DNA of 15,961 nucleotides from PALSA-1180 sp964624625 (GTDB lineage: Bacteria; Oederibacteriota; Muellerivitia; Muellerivitales; Muellerivitaceae): contig CAZUXW010000071.1 in the NCBI GenBank assembly GCA_964624625.1, forward strand, positions 1 to 15,961, written 5' to 3'. Below, in pieces: positions 7,763 to 12,788 of the stretch. The notes below the pieces were generated by a model. The model saw only the letters and a program-made list of their open reading frames with translations. It searched no databases and was not told the DNA's origin. A program made the translations under genes and the position numbers. The stretch's first letter is position 1. Each line of letters starts with the position of its first letter.

Positions 7763-7972
7763 TCAAGGGGTAGGCGTCGGTGTTTGGGTGGTGACGCCGG
7801 AAACCACCGTGGAAGTGCTGATCCATGTGCCAACATGGGTTGGAGTGGAAGTCGCGGTTGGAACGACCGGAATCGGTGAAACAGGGTCAAAGGGCCTGTT
7901 ACAGCCCATGCCGATGATCGAAAATAGAACCGGCGCGCAAACCACTAATATTCTTAATTTATTCCGGCTCAC
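7763..7972 (-). CDS. small lipoprotein-like protein ending in a Pro/Thr tail
   Basis: A 69-residue product: positive n-region (MSRNKLR), hydrophobic segment 8-22, Cys24 in IIGMGC (an imperfect lipobox, Gly at -3), then a Pro/Thr/Ser stretch that stops in TPTPTP. It looks like the anchor and linker of its downstream neighbour without a folded domain, so it may be a truncated relative or a genuine short surface lipoprotein. Start GTG 7972 is chosen for its GGGGGAA four bases upstream and a short n-region. TTG 8044 (GAGG upstream) would add 24 residues ahead of the signal and is less likely. It is probably transcribed with the 6897-7682 gene. Confidence 0.5.
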   Translation of the reverse strand: MSRNKLRILVVCAPVLFSIIGMGCNRPFDPVSPIPVVPTATSTPTHVGTWISTSTVVSGVTTQTPTPTP

Positions 7973-8455
7973 GCGATTCCCCCGATTTGAGCTTGGAAAT
8001 GGAACGCTCAAAGACCTGTTAAACTTATGCATTTTCAGGGCCAATCACCCTCTCCAACCCTTTTCTCTGAAGAATGGGCCTAATTTAGCCAAATATCCTT
8101 TTTAGGTTTTCCCTTAATTTTCACCACAAATTGTCAAAAAAAGGACAAATAACCTTAAGTTTCCACAAGGGGTTTATTCCATTTTTTCCGCCGATCCCGT
8201 GAAATAGCCCGGATCATTTTCAAGAAACATTTAAAAAAGGGACTGAACCGCCATAAAGTCTTGGCAAAAATCAATGGGCTCTTGCCAAAAGCCATTTTCT
8301 CCTTATGTTTAACCTGTGACATCCCGCTGGTTTTCCCCGCAAAACGAGGGTTTTTTACTTTCCTTTAAGGGCGTTTCTAGTATGATGGCAACTTCTTCGG
8401 AGCCTAACCGCCCGTTGAAGTAGTAAAATTTTAGATAAGTAGAGGTTTCTAGCTC
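7973..8455. other. AT-rich divergent intergenic region
   Basis: No convincing gene. On the minus strand TTGACA (8137-8132) could be a -35 box for the lipoproteins, but no good -10 sits 16-18 bases away. A 7-bp inverted repeat TTGGCAA (8261-8267) / TTGCCAA (8282-8288) has a 14-base spacer and no T-run; it may be an operator or chance. The last 75 bases are the cold-shock gene leader. Confidence 0.5.
8360..8452 (+). promoter_or_regulatory. cold-shock gene leader: -10 box, possible 12-codon upstream ORF, repeated GTTTCTAG
   Basis: TATGAT at 8381-8386 is a good -10 box, but the best -35 candidate (TTTCCT, 8360-8365) is only 15 bases away. GTTTCTAG occurs at 8373-8380 and again at 8445-8452, each followed within 3-4 bases by ATGGCA; the second is the true csp start. 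The first ATGGCA (8385) opens a 12-codon frame closing at TAG 8421-8423. If TATGAT is the real -10, this short frame is not transcribed, so the two readings exclude each other. A GAGG ribosome site lies 10 bases before the csp ATG. Confidence 0.35.
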
Positions 8456-8656
8456 ATGGCACAAGGAACAGTGAAGTGGTTTAAGAACGAGAAGGGTTTT
8501 GGTTTTATTTCCCAAGACGGAGGTGAAGATGTATTTGTTCACTTCTCCGCTATTCAGACAGATGGATTTAAATCCCTGAATGAAGGAGACCGCGTGGAAT
8601 TTGAAGTTTCACAAGGTCAAAAGGGTTTGAAGGCTGAAAACGTCCGCAAGATATAA
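8456..8656 (+). CDS. cold-shock domain protein (CspA family)
   Basis: A 66-residue single cold-shock domain, the usual length. It begins GTVKWFKNEKGFGFI, with RNP1 (KGFGFI, 13-18) and RNP2 (VFVHF, 26-30), plus GFKSLNEGD-VEFEV and the ending GLKAENVRKI. The family binds single-stranded RNA or DNA and melts RNA structure in the cytoplasm, in the cold or constitutively; which applies here cannot be read from sequence. ATG 8456 has GAGG 10 bases upstream. The gene is monocistronic: a strong terminator starts 14 bases after the stop. Codon use is more AT-rich than in the neighbours, as is common for highly expressed csp genes. Confidence 0.97.
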   Translation: MAQGTVKWFKNEKGFGFISQDGGEDVFVHFSAIQTDGFKSLNEGDRVEFEVSQGQKGLKAENVRKI

Positions 8657-8670
8657 GTATCTTGTACGAC

Positions 8671-8707
8671 AAAAGCCCCTGGGGGAAACCCCAGGGGCTT
8701 TTTTTTT
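8671..8707 (+). terminator. rho-independent terminator of the cold-shock gene
   Basis: A perfect 10-bp GC stem GCCCCTGGGG (8675-8684) / CCCCAGGGGC (8689-8698) with a GAAA tetraloop, extended by AAAA/TTTT pairing and followed by nine T (8699-8707). Confidence 0.97.
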
Positions 8708-8777
8708 GAACCGACCGTCTCCACCACGGGATAGATTCAACCTTCTAGAAACTCCCAACCAGCGGCCGGCAACGGCC

Positions 8778-8806
8778 TTTCACCACAGGCGGCTTCCACC
8801 CCCACA
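8778..8806 (+). repeat. copy of the CACCACAGGCGGCTTC repeat
   Basis: TTTCACCACAGGCGGCTTC at 8778-8796 is identical over 19 bases to 12624-12642, and both continue into CCCCCACA. The two copies are 3.8 kb apart in intergenic DNA. This copy lacks the inverted partner seen around 12745-12788. The 8708-9003 stretch has no gene; it holds this copy, the hairpin at 8851 and the repeat at 8966. Confidence 0.7.
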
Positions 8807-8850
8807 AGCGCCTGCCCCGAGGCCTTCAAGCCGAGGGACAAGATTTGACT

Positions 8851-8883
8851 GTCCCAATCCTTTCCCAATAAAAGGATTGGGAC
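8851..8883. repeat. perfect 13-bp inverted repeat (hairpin)
   Basis: GTCCCAATCCTTT (8851-8863) is the exact reverse complement of AAAGGATTGGGAC (8871-8883), with a seven-base loop CCCAATA. No T-run follows on either strand. It could halt transcription from the minus-strand gene weakly, or be a REP-like element. Seen directly; function unknown. Confidence 0.75.
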
Positions 8884-8965
8884 GCCTGCGGCGCCACAGT
8901 TTGGGTCAAGAAGCGGACACCAACCGTATCAATTCAAGAGCTATCAAAACGAGATTCTTTTGTTT

Positions 8966-8998
8966 TCCGGAGGGCGGACAGCGGAGTACGGAGGCCGG
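8966..8998 (+). repeat. short purine-rich tandem phrase (CGGAGTA type)
   Basis: Runs of GGAGGGCGGACAGCGGAG and GTACGGAGGCCGG repeat a CGGAN unit. Bases 8975-8993 match the repeat at the window start at 16 of 19 positions. As there, it lies directly downstream of a minus-strand stop codon (9004), on the opposite strand. Confidence 0.55.
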
Positions 8999-9003
8999 TG
9001 GTA

Positions 9004-9702
9004 CTACCATTCCTTGCAAAGAGCCTGGGTTCTTTTATAGTTGGCGATGGTGTCGATTTTGGCGTTTTCCGAAACCACTTCCCTCTTGAAACGCTCGTAG
9101 AGGGGATTGGTCAAGCCGTTGATAAGGCGTGCGATCATGGCTTTTCCCTGGGCCATGGACTGGACGCTCAGGGGGTTCCCCTTCGTGGGGATTCTTCTAT
9201 CCCGAAGAAGGGCCCGCTCCATCAAGGCCCGGTATTTCCGGTAGACCCTCGTATTGATGGCCACATGCTGGTTCTCATGCCCCAAGATGACCCCATACTG
9301 GCAGGTTCCCTCGGCATATTGGCTGGAAAGATAAACATCCATCTTGCCAAAACCAAAAAACACCTGGAGGGACTCCACCCAAACACAGACCCCCGCTCCC
9401 CTCCCATGGGTCAAGCCGCTGATTTGGTAATTCGTTTTTAACTCATGCTCGGCCAAGGTTAATCCGGGATTATGTTGGAGCCCCGAATGATAGTGGATAT
9501 GACGCATGGATTCGATTTGGGCCGTCGATAAGTTGTGGAAATAGGTGGGGGGGAGGGCGTCACCGGTTAAGTGGATGACCGACTGGCGGTCAAACCGCGG
9601 ATCCCCCTGGCAGGACGCGAAGGCCAGGTCCATTGAACCACCCAGGCACCAAACCGCCAAGAAAAGCGGAAGACAAAAAAAGACGCAAGTGAACCGATTC
9701 AT
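9004..9702 (-). CDS. secreted HExxH protein, putative zinc metallopeptidase
   Basis: A 232-residue exported protein. Residues 1-29 form a signal peptide (MNRFTCVFFC, cut near LAFA-S). The mature part has HENQH at 142-146 in ILGHENQHVAIN, the HExxH zinc motif of zincin peptidases. A later segment, ENAKIDTIANY at 212-222, may supply a third ligand (inference). Four mature cysteines (C31, C106, C134, C229) could form two disulfides. I do not recognise the family; it could also be a non-catalytic relative. ATG 9702 is chosen for its signal peptide and AGGGG four to five bases upstream. The frame is open to 9786, but that extension translates an intergenic repeat and overlaps the previous stop. 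It is the last gene of a four-gene minus-strand series, 83 bp after the membrane protein gene. Confidence 0.8.
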   Translation of the reverse strand: MNRFTCVFFCLPLFLAVWCLGGSMDLAFASCQGDPRFDRQSVIHLTGDALPPTYFHNLSTAQIESMRHIHYHSGLQHNPGLTLAEHELKTNYQISGLTHGRGAGVCVWVESLQVFFGFGKMDVYLSSQYAEGTCQYGVILGHENQHVAINTRVYRKYRALMERALLRDRRIPTKGNPLSVQSMAQGKAMIARLINGLTNPLYERFKREVVSENAKIDTIANYKRTQALCKEW

Positions 9703-9750
9703 TTTTCCCCTTCGGTTTCCCACTCTTGGGGCGGCGGTTCTTCCCCTCCG

Positions 9751-9780
9751 CCCTTCTTGGCGCCTTGGCGTCTTGGTGGT
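9751..9780 (-). repeat. short tandem phrase (CCAAGACG type)
   Basis: On the minus strand, three imperfect 8-bp units ACCAAGAC, GCCAAGGC and GCCAAGAA run in a row. The repeat fills the gap between two genes, ending 49 bp before the ATG of the HExxH protein, and is open in that reading frame, which makes a false N-terminal extension (MSTTKTPRRQEGRRG). Confidence 0.65.
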
Positions 9781-9785
9781 TGACA

Positions 9786-10433
9786 TTATTTAATTTCCTT
9801 CAATAGGTCCGACAGTCTATGTTTGCCCGTCAATAAATCCGAAGCCCAGGCGAAGGGATCCAGTTCGCGCCCGCCCAGGCGGATCACGGAGGCCGTATAG
9901 CTGAATTGATTCATCGAGGGATCAGCCCGGAAAAACCACTGCCAGCCAAAACAACGGCAGAGTGTTTCTCCCAGATAGATGCCCACCACCCCCAGGCGGA
10001 TCCTCGCGTCTTCCTCGCTTTGAATTTCCATCATCAGCTCCGGCAGGTAATGTTCAAGCCGGTCCAGGGAGCTGAGGGTGAAATCCGGGTTGATTTCCCG
10101 AAGATCCTCATCGGCGTTTCGGACTAAACGGGAGACAATCCTTCCGGCGTTGACGACCTCATTGGGGGTCTGGGGGCCGGAAAGGATTCGGCCTTCCGCT
10201 GCCCCGCGGACCAGACCTCTGGCCCCATCCCGCTGGACCAGTTTGACCCAGAGCCTGGCGAACCCTAAGGCCGACGCGGCAATTCCCGCAAAAACAGAAA
10301 GGATTTCAATGACCCCGGGGGACAGGGCCGGAAAAAAAGCGGCTTGGTATTTATTGTTTAAAACCGGGACCAACCCCGCGAGGACGGCCAGGAGGAAGTA
10401 AGGGATGGGGGAATGGAGTTTAGTTTTTATCAA
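9786..10433 (-). CDS. membrane protein of unknown function with two N-terminal helices
   Basis: A 215-residue protein. Two hydrophobic segments (about 10-25, PYFLLAVLAGLVPVL; about 40-60, VIEILSVFAGIAASALGF) are followed by a roughly 150-residue soluble region with NPDFTLSSLDRLEHYL, IRLGVVGIYLGETLCRCFGWQWFF and DPFAWASDLL. The GxYLGE...W phrase resembles uncharacterised DUF proteins, but I cannot name the family. The soluble part probably faces the cytoplasm. The start is likely TTG at 10433, eight bases after AGAGG; a first TTG at 10439 is only two bases from that site. It lies after cobO, separated by an inverted repeat, and precedes the HExxH gene. No ATG start is available near the N-terminus, so translation may be modest. 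Confidence 0.7.
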   Translation of the reverse strand: MIKTKLHSPIPYFLLAVLAGLVPVLNNKYQAAFFPALSPGVIEILSVFAGIAASALGFARLWVKLVQRDGARGLVRGAAEGRILSGPQTPNEVVNAGRIVSRLVRNADEDLREINPDFTLSSLDRLEHYLPELMMEIQSEEDARIRLGVVGIYLGETLCRCFGWQWFFRADPSMNQFSYTASVIRLGGRELDPFAWASDLLTGKHRLSDLLKEIK

Positions 10434-10447
10434 ACGCAAGGCCTCTT

Positions 10448-10541
10448 ACCACAGAGTGACACGGAGTTAACCTGGCACAACCCGAAATCTTCCTAAATCT
10501 AAAAAATCCTCACTCCGCGCAACTCCGTTAACTGTGTGGTT
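10448..10541. repeat. inverted repeat of CACGGAGTTA type between cobO and the next gene
   Basis: The left arm ACCACAGAGTGACACGGAG (10448-10466) continues into TTAAC. The right arm (10511-10541) reads on the minus strand AACCACACAGTTAACGGAG and continues into TTGCGCGGAGTG. The arms are imperfect inverted copies with a spacer of about 40 bp, and each repeats a 10-bp CACNGAGTNA phrase. The element fills the whole gap; its right edge touches the first base of the cobO stop codon. Confidence 0.75.
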
Positions 10542-11089
10542 CAAAATTCGATTCCCTCTTTAGAAGGCATCTTTTGGTCGAAGTAATGCTTTTCCTTGCG
10601 CATTTCCGTCACCAAATCGGCCCTTTCCACCAATTCGGGCCAAACCTGGTGGCCCGTGATGACCAGCTCGCATCTTCGGTTTTGGTCGTAGAGATCCACC
10701 AGGTCCATCACCTCCGACGGGGCGACCAATTTGCACATCACCGCCGCGAGCAGTTCGTCCAGGACAAGAAGCTGCTGTGAACCGTCCGTAATCAGGCTTC
10801 TGGATTTTTCCAGCGCGTTTTTCGCTTCCTCAAAATCGCCGGCCTCATTTTTAAAGCGAAAAGCGCCGGGCCCCAATACCCGTTCTTTGCCGAAGGGAAA
10901 CAGGGTTAAGTTGGGAAGCCCGCGAAGGATCTTACGCTCGGAATAATGCTCGTTGACCCCGTCGTAACCCTTGTCAAATTGGAGGATGGCGGCCTTTTGA
11001 CCGGCCCCGAGGGCTCGGATGGCCAAGCCGACGGCGGCGGTGGTTTTACCCTTGCCGTAGCCGTAATAAATGTGGAAGCGGTTTTCCAT
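10541..11089 (-). CDS. cobO: cob(I)yrinic acid a,c-diamide / corrinoid adenosyltransferase
   Basis: A 182-residue CobA/CobO/BtuR-type enzyme that moves the 5'-deoxyadenosyl group of ATP to reduced cob(I)alamin or its precursors, making coenzyme B12 in the cytoplasm. Signatures: P-loop GYGKGKTT at 10-17, LQFDKG at 36-41, LVLDEL at 108-113, TGHQVWPEL at 145-153 (family pattern TGR--P), RADLVTEM at 156-163, and the closing KEGIEF. Gly-His replaces the usual Gly-Arg. ATG 11089 starts in register with the family, but the 20 bases upstream hold no Shine-Dalgarno (CTGGCCCC precedes it), so it may be translated from a leaderless or weak site. No other cobalamin gene is nearby, which fits a salvage or last-step role (inference). 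Confidence 0.93.
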   Translation of the reverse strand: MENRFHIYYGYGKGKTTAAVGLAIRALGAGQKAAILQFDKGYDGVNEHYSERKILRGLPNLTLFPFGKERVLGPGAFRFKNEAGDFEEAKNALEKSRSLITDGSQQLLVLDELLAAVMCKLVAPSEVMDLVDLYDQNRRCELVITGHQVWPELVERADLVTEMRKEKHYFDQKMPSKEGIEF

Positions 11090-11143
11090 GGGGCCAGTTT
11101 AGAAGATAGCGAGGAGAACAACAAGATGAAGAAAACCAAATTT

Positions 11144-11173
11144 CACCGCGAAAGCGCAAAGACCGCGAAGAAA
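11144..11173 (+). repeat. short tandem phrase (CGCGAAAG type)
   Basis: CACCGCGAAAG, CGCAAAGAC and CGCGAAGAAA follow one another: three imperfect copies of an 8-9 bp unit between cobO and the PilZ gene, 15 bp before a larger inverted repeat. No inverted partner is seen. Confidence 0.55.
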
Positions 11174-11187
11174 GCCACAGGCAATTC

Positions 11188-11286
11188 AGCCACGGATGAA
11201 CACGGATAAACACGGATGGCCAAAGATTTTAAAACCGTTGAATAATGTTTTAGTTTATCTGTGTTAATCCGTGTTCATCCGCGGCT
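11188..11286. repeat. 99-bp inverted repeat of CACGGATGAA type
   Basis: Two 30-bp arms (11188-11217 and 11257-11286) are reverse complements at 27 of 30 positions, with a 39-bp AT-rich spacer. Each arm is AGCC plus three units of CACGGATNAA. It would fold into a long RNA hairpin from either strand, with no T-run on the flanks, and lies between the PilZ gene and cobO. Confidence 0.88.
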
Positions 11287-11326
11287 AAAACGAGGCTGGA
11301 TTTTCCGTGGAGGCCTTAGTTTGGGG

Positions 11327-11674
11327 CTAGGCTTTTTTCTTGGCGATGGCGCGGACGCCGTGTTGGATCTCGTGGTCGGCGATCATGAAGCGGATCCCGT
11401 GCTGCTTTTCGCTGGACCACATGATCCGCCCGAACACCTCAACCGGCCGGTCCTTGGTCATTTCAAAATGCATCTTGACGAGAAAATTCTCATTGAGATC
11501 GGCATCCGTTTCCAAGCGTAGTCCGCCCTCGCTGATATCAACGGCTTTTACCTGGACGGCTTGGGTTTGGACTTCGTAGATGTTTCCGGACTTGGAGGGG
11601 AGGACGGGAAATATTTTGACTGATTTTTGGAAATCGAACCGCTTATAACGGCGCTTTTCCTGTAGTGCGGCCAT
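11327..11674 (-). CDS. PilZ domain protein (cyclic-di-GMP receptor)
   Basis: A 115-residue single PilZ domain. The c-di-GMP binding signatures are both present: RRYKR at 8-12 (RxxxR) and DISEGG (DxSxxG) at about 46-51, followed by LRLETDADL and GRIMWSSEKQHGIRF, the usual beta-barrel strands. The family senses cyclic-di-GMP and alters motility, exopolysaccharide or surface traits by binding partners in the cytoplasm; the partner is not visible here. The start ATG 11674 has AAGGTG 6-7 bases upstream. A perfect 8-bp hairpin (11691-11712) lies just upstream of that site. It is the first gene of the minus-strand series 11674 to 9004, 237 bp before cobO. Confidence 0.88.
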   Translation of the reverse strand: MAALQEKRRYKRFDFQKSVKIFPVLPSKSGNIYEVQTQAVQVKAVDISEGGLRLETDADLNENFLVKMHFEMTKDRPVEVFGRIMWSSEKQHGIRFMIADHEIQHGVRAIAKKKA

Positions 11675-11690
11675 TCGTTCACCTTTTCAG

Positions 11691-11712
11691 AATAACGCTG
11701 GCAGGCGTTATT
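11691..11712 (-). promoter_or_regulatory. hairpin directly upstream of the PilZ ribosome-binding site
   Basis: AATAACGC (11691-11698) and GCGTTATT (11705-11712) pair perfectly around a six-base loop. It lies 7 bp before the AAGGTG site in the minus-strand leader, where it could act as an operator or influence translation. No T-run follows, so it is not a terminator. Function is inference. Confidence 0.4.
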
Positions 11713-12001
11713 ATTTCACCAATTTTTTTGGTTATTTTAATTCTACCTCCGAATATTTTTTTATCGAGAAAATTCACAAGACAAATTTAGAATGTCCGCG
11801 AGTTTATCACTCCCGCTGGAACTGGAAAAATTTCCACAAATCGATTTAACAACGGTCCCCTCCGCCGTGAAGGGATCAATCCCAACGAGCGCCGGGATAA
11901 AAGCACCTAAAATAAGTGCATATTTTTTAAGGAAGGATATCCGGCGCTTTCCGGTGGGAAAGGCAATCTTCCCGCCCGACCAGAGGGGATCCCTCCGGAA
12001 T
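11713..12001. other. intergenic stretch with no gene seen
   Basis: AT-rich near the PilZ gene (its promoter is probably here, though no convincing -35/-10 pair stands out). A plus-strand frame from 11792 runs through the terminator at 12007 and has no family signature or ribosome site, so I do not call it. Confidence 0.5.
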
Positions 12002-12034
12002 AAAAAAAGGGGCGGACCTTCCGGTCCGCCCCTT
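12001..12034 (-). terminator. rho-independent terminator of the Arg/Asp-rich protein gene
   Basis: Stem AAGGGGCGGACC (12007-12018) / GGTCCGCCCCTT (12023-12034) with a four-base loop. Read on the minus strand it is followed by seven T (12008-12002). It starts 28 bp after the stop at 12063. Confidence 0.95.
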
Positions 12035-12062
12035 CAACCCTCATCCTCGATTTTGGGATGAT

Positions 12063-12416
12063 TTAGTCCCTGCGGTCCCGATCCCCATAGGAGCGGTCGA
12101 AATCCCGGCGGCTCCGGTCCCCGTCCCGATCGAAGCGGCGGTCCGAGCGGTGGCGGTGATTCCACTGCCAGCGGTTCAGGAGGGCGATCCTGCGGTCGTA
12201 AACCGGACGGACAACCACCGGTGATGGTTTACAGCGGTCCGCCACCGCCAGGGGAAGTGGGGCGCGCCGGTCAGCCGCCGCCACGGGGCTATTGCCGAAG
12301 CCCACGTTAATTCCCGGGGCCACCCTCACCTTGGCGGCGAAATAGGGATCCGCCATGGAAAAACCGGTCGTTCCCGCGAAGAGAGCCAAAACCAATAAAG
12401 CTGTTTTCTTTTTCAT
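12063..12416 (-). CDS. small secreted Arg/Asp-rich protein of unknown function
   Basis: A 117-residue exported protein with a clear signal peptide (MKKKTALLVLALFAGTTGFSMA). The mature part has a short ordered-looking stretch (DPYFAAKVRVAPGINVGFG) and ends in about 30 residues made almost only of Arg, Asp, His and Ser, for example RRFDRDGDRSRRDFDRSYGD. This charge-patterned, probably disordered tail could bind polyanions, metals or a surface polymer, but no family is recognised. The start is firm: AGGAGG (12428-12423) lies six bases before ATG 12416, the best ribosome site in the window, suggesting high expression. It is monocistronic with its own terminator. Confidence 0.82.
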   Translation of the reverse strand: MKKKTALLVLALFAGTTGFSMADPYFAAKVRVAPGINVGFGNSPVAAADRRAPLPLAVADRCKPSPVVVRPVYDRRIALLNRWQWNHRHRSDRRFDRDGDRSRRDFDRSYGDRDRRD

Positions 12417-12436
12417 TTGATTCCTCCTGAATTTTA

Positions 12437-12610
12437 TTTCCGCACTCGCCCTTAGGACGCGCCCGGAAATGAAAAAGTTGCAGGGGGGTAAAAGGCCCTA
12501 ATTGGCCGGATTTTCCGATTTCCGGAAAACAAAAGGCGGGGAGTCCGACAGTCGCCAGAAAATATATTTCTGAAACACGCAACTTTTCCGGAAAAACCTT
12601 TTAACGGAAA
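12437..12610 (-). promoter_or_regulatory. leader region rich in TTTCCGG/CCGGAAA palindromes
   Basis: Upstream of the Arg/Asp-rich gene are two palindromes, TTTCCGGAAA (12519-12528) and TTTTCCGGAAAA (12584-12595), 66 bp apart (about six helical turns). Half sites TTTCCG or CGGAAA occur at 12437-12442, 12463-12469, 12512-12517 and 12605-12610. A third dyad is CAGAAA-ATATA-TTTCTG (12556-12572). AAAAGTTGC (12473-12481) and GCAACTTTT (12579-12587) form a further inverted pair. It may be an operator cluster or part of another repeat element. No clear promoter pair stands out. Confidence 0.35.
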
Positions 12611-12623
12611 AAGAACCAAACCC

Positions 12624-12788
12624 TTTCACCACAGGCGGCTTCGCCCCCACAGAGGCACAGGTAAGATTAAAGATAAATCCTTTGATGATTACTACCCTTC
12701 GAAGAGTGGCAAAACCATTAGAATATTTTGCCATTTTTTTGAGATCCTACCTGTGCCTCCGTGGTCCGCGAAGCGAACCTGTGGTGAA
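12624..12788. repeat. 165-bp inverted repeat of CACAGAGGCACAGG type downstream of carB
   Basis: The left arm (12624-12666) reads TTTCACCACAGGCGGCTTCG then CCCCCACAGAGGCACAGGTA. The right arm on the minus strand (12788-12745) reads TTCACCACAGGTTCGCTTCG then CGGACCACGGAGGCACAGGTA. The outer 11 bases and inner 15 match well; the middle differs. The 78-bp interior holds an AT-rich 8-bp hairpin TGGCAAAA/TTTTGCCA (12707-12733) with seven T after it on the plus strand. The first 19 bases recur at 8778. Confidence 0.8.

Noticed and set aside
11144..11286. CRISPR array
   Set aside because: Units are 8-10 bp and directly adjacent, arms are inverted, there are no regularly spaced unique spacers and no cas genes.
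11188..11286. Rho-independent terminator for the PilZ gene
   Set aside because: The stem is long enough, but no T-run follows on the minus strand; it fits a repeat element better.
11675..11790. Cyclic-di-GMP riboswitch before the PilZ gene
   Set aside because: The leader is short and AT-rich with a single 8-bp hairpin; the conserved GEMM-type core is not seen.
11792..12061. 89-codon plus-strand frame between the PilZ gene and the terminator
   Set aside because: No ribosome site, no recognisable domain, and its end reads through the terminator hairpin of the opposite-strand gene.
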